Virus record (IMG/VR): IMGVR_UViG_3300046328_000807
Location: 1-30,983 of that record
Strand: one strand, 5' to 3'
Source of the DNA: a virus
DNA: 30,983 nt
Part shown: positions 30,964 to 30,983 of the stretch, one piece after another
How positions within the stretch are numbered: position 1 is the stretch's first letter
Layout: every line of letters starts with the position of its first letter
Program-made: the position numbers and the translations under genes
Notes under the pieces: model-generated
The model's input: the letters and a program-made list of their open reading frames with translations, nothing else
The model's database searches: none
What the model was told of the DNA's origin: nothing

Positions 30964-30983
30964 ATGTTTTCAGTCAAAAAAAT
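30964..30983 (+). CDS. Start of a further gene (partial)
   Basis: ATG 30964 begins one base after the preceding stop; only six codons (MFSVKK) are visible. In this setting a further baseplate or tail-fibre gene is likely. Confidence 0.55.

Overview
The window is part of a temperate, contractile-tailed (myovirus-type) phage or prophage of the phylum Bacteroidota, most likely class Flavobacteriia. The evidence for the host is the AT-rich DNA, the TTTG-N19-TAnnTTTG promoters typical of this phylum, the near absence of Shine-Dalgarno sequences, a Bacteroidota-type tyrosine integrase, and several phage families seen mainly in this phylum (DUF2693 SH3-barrel, ASCH and DUF3560 proteins).

Layout. 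1-7266 (rightward): the end of an unidentified gene, major capsid protein, head-tail connector and neck genes, a probable lysis cassette (an L,D-transpeptidase-like protein plus three small membrane proteins), tail terminator candidate, tail sheath and tail tube. 7320-10650: a regulatory and cargo block inserted where tail chaperone genes would be expected. It holds a leftward DUF2335 membrane protein pair, a small HTH regulator under two identical palindromic operators, an AntA-type antirepressor and a DinD homologue, the last two followed by the same terminator sequence. 10710-13532: tape-measure protein. 13539-15074: tyrosine integrase surrounded by repeated GTTATTYGGTCAGT motifs. 15095-15931: small AT-rich genes and a stand-alone type B ribosomal protein L31 gene with its own promoter and terminator. 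15935-22698: a long leftward operon of phage accessory genes (DUF2693, Cys-rich protein, HTH, retron, HNH nuclease, DUF3560, DNA methyltransferase, ASCH protein and unknowns). 22878-23918: three small rightward genes. 23989-24708: a leftward PD-(D/E)XK nuclease. 24872-30983 (rightward): terminase large subunit, gp25-like baseplate wedge, tail fibre, an exported HExxH protein, baseplate J-like protein, and the first codons of another gene.

The most notable system is a phage-borne retron at 20038-21322 on the minus strand. The reverse transcriptase has the retron NAxxH motif and an ICGL version of the VTG motif. The 244-nt non-coding stretch just upstream folds by eye into an msr-msd-like RNA: complementary ends (a1/a2), a small hairpin whose loop UUGUUUCGG is the same as that of the Ec86 msr, and two longer stem-loops next to the RT gene. 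An HNH endonuclease starts 5 nt after the RT stop codon and is the leading candidate for its effector, although it may be an ordinary phage HNH enzyme.

How it works together: the structural genes build the head and contractile tail. The integrase, HTH repressor candidate, antirepressor and DinD suggest an SOS-responsive lysogeny switch. Two divergent promoter regions (22739-22848 and 24719-24792) share a TTTGAATTAT operator-like motif, which could coordinate the leftward accessory operon, the nuclease and the late terminase-baseplate operon. All functions are inferred from reading the sequence; no database search was run.
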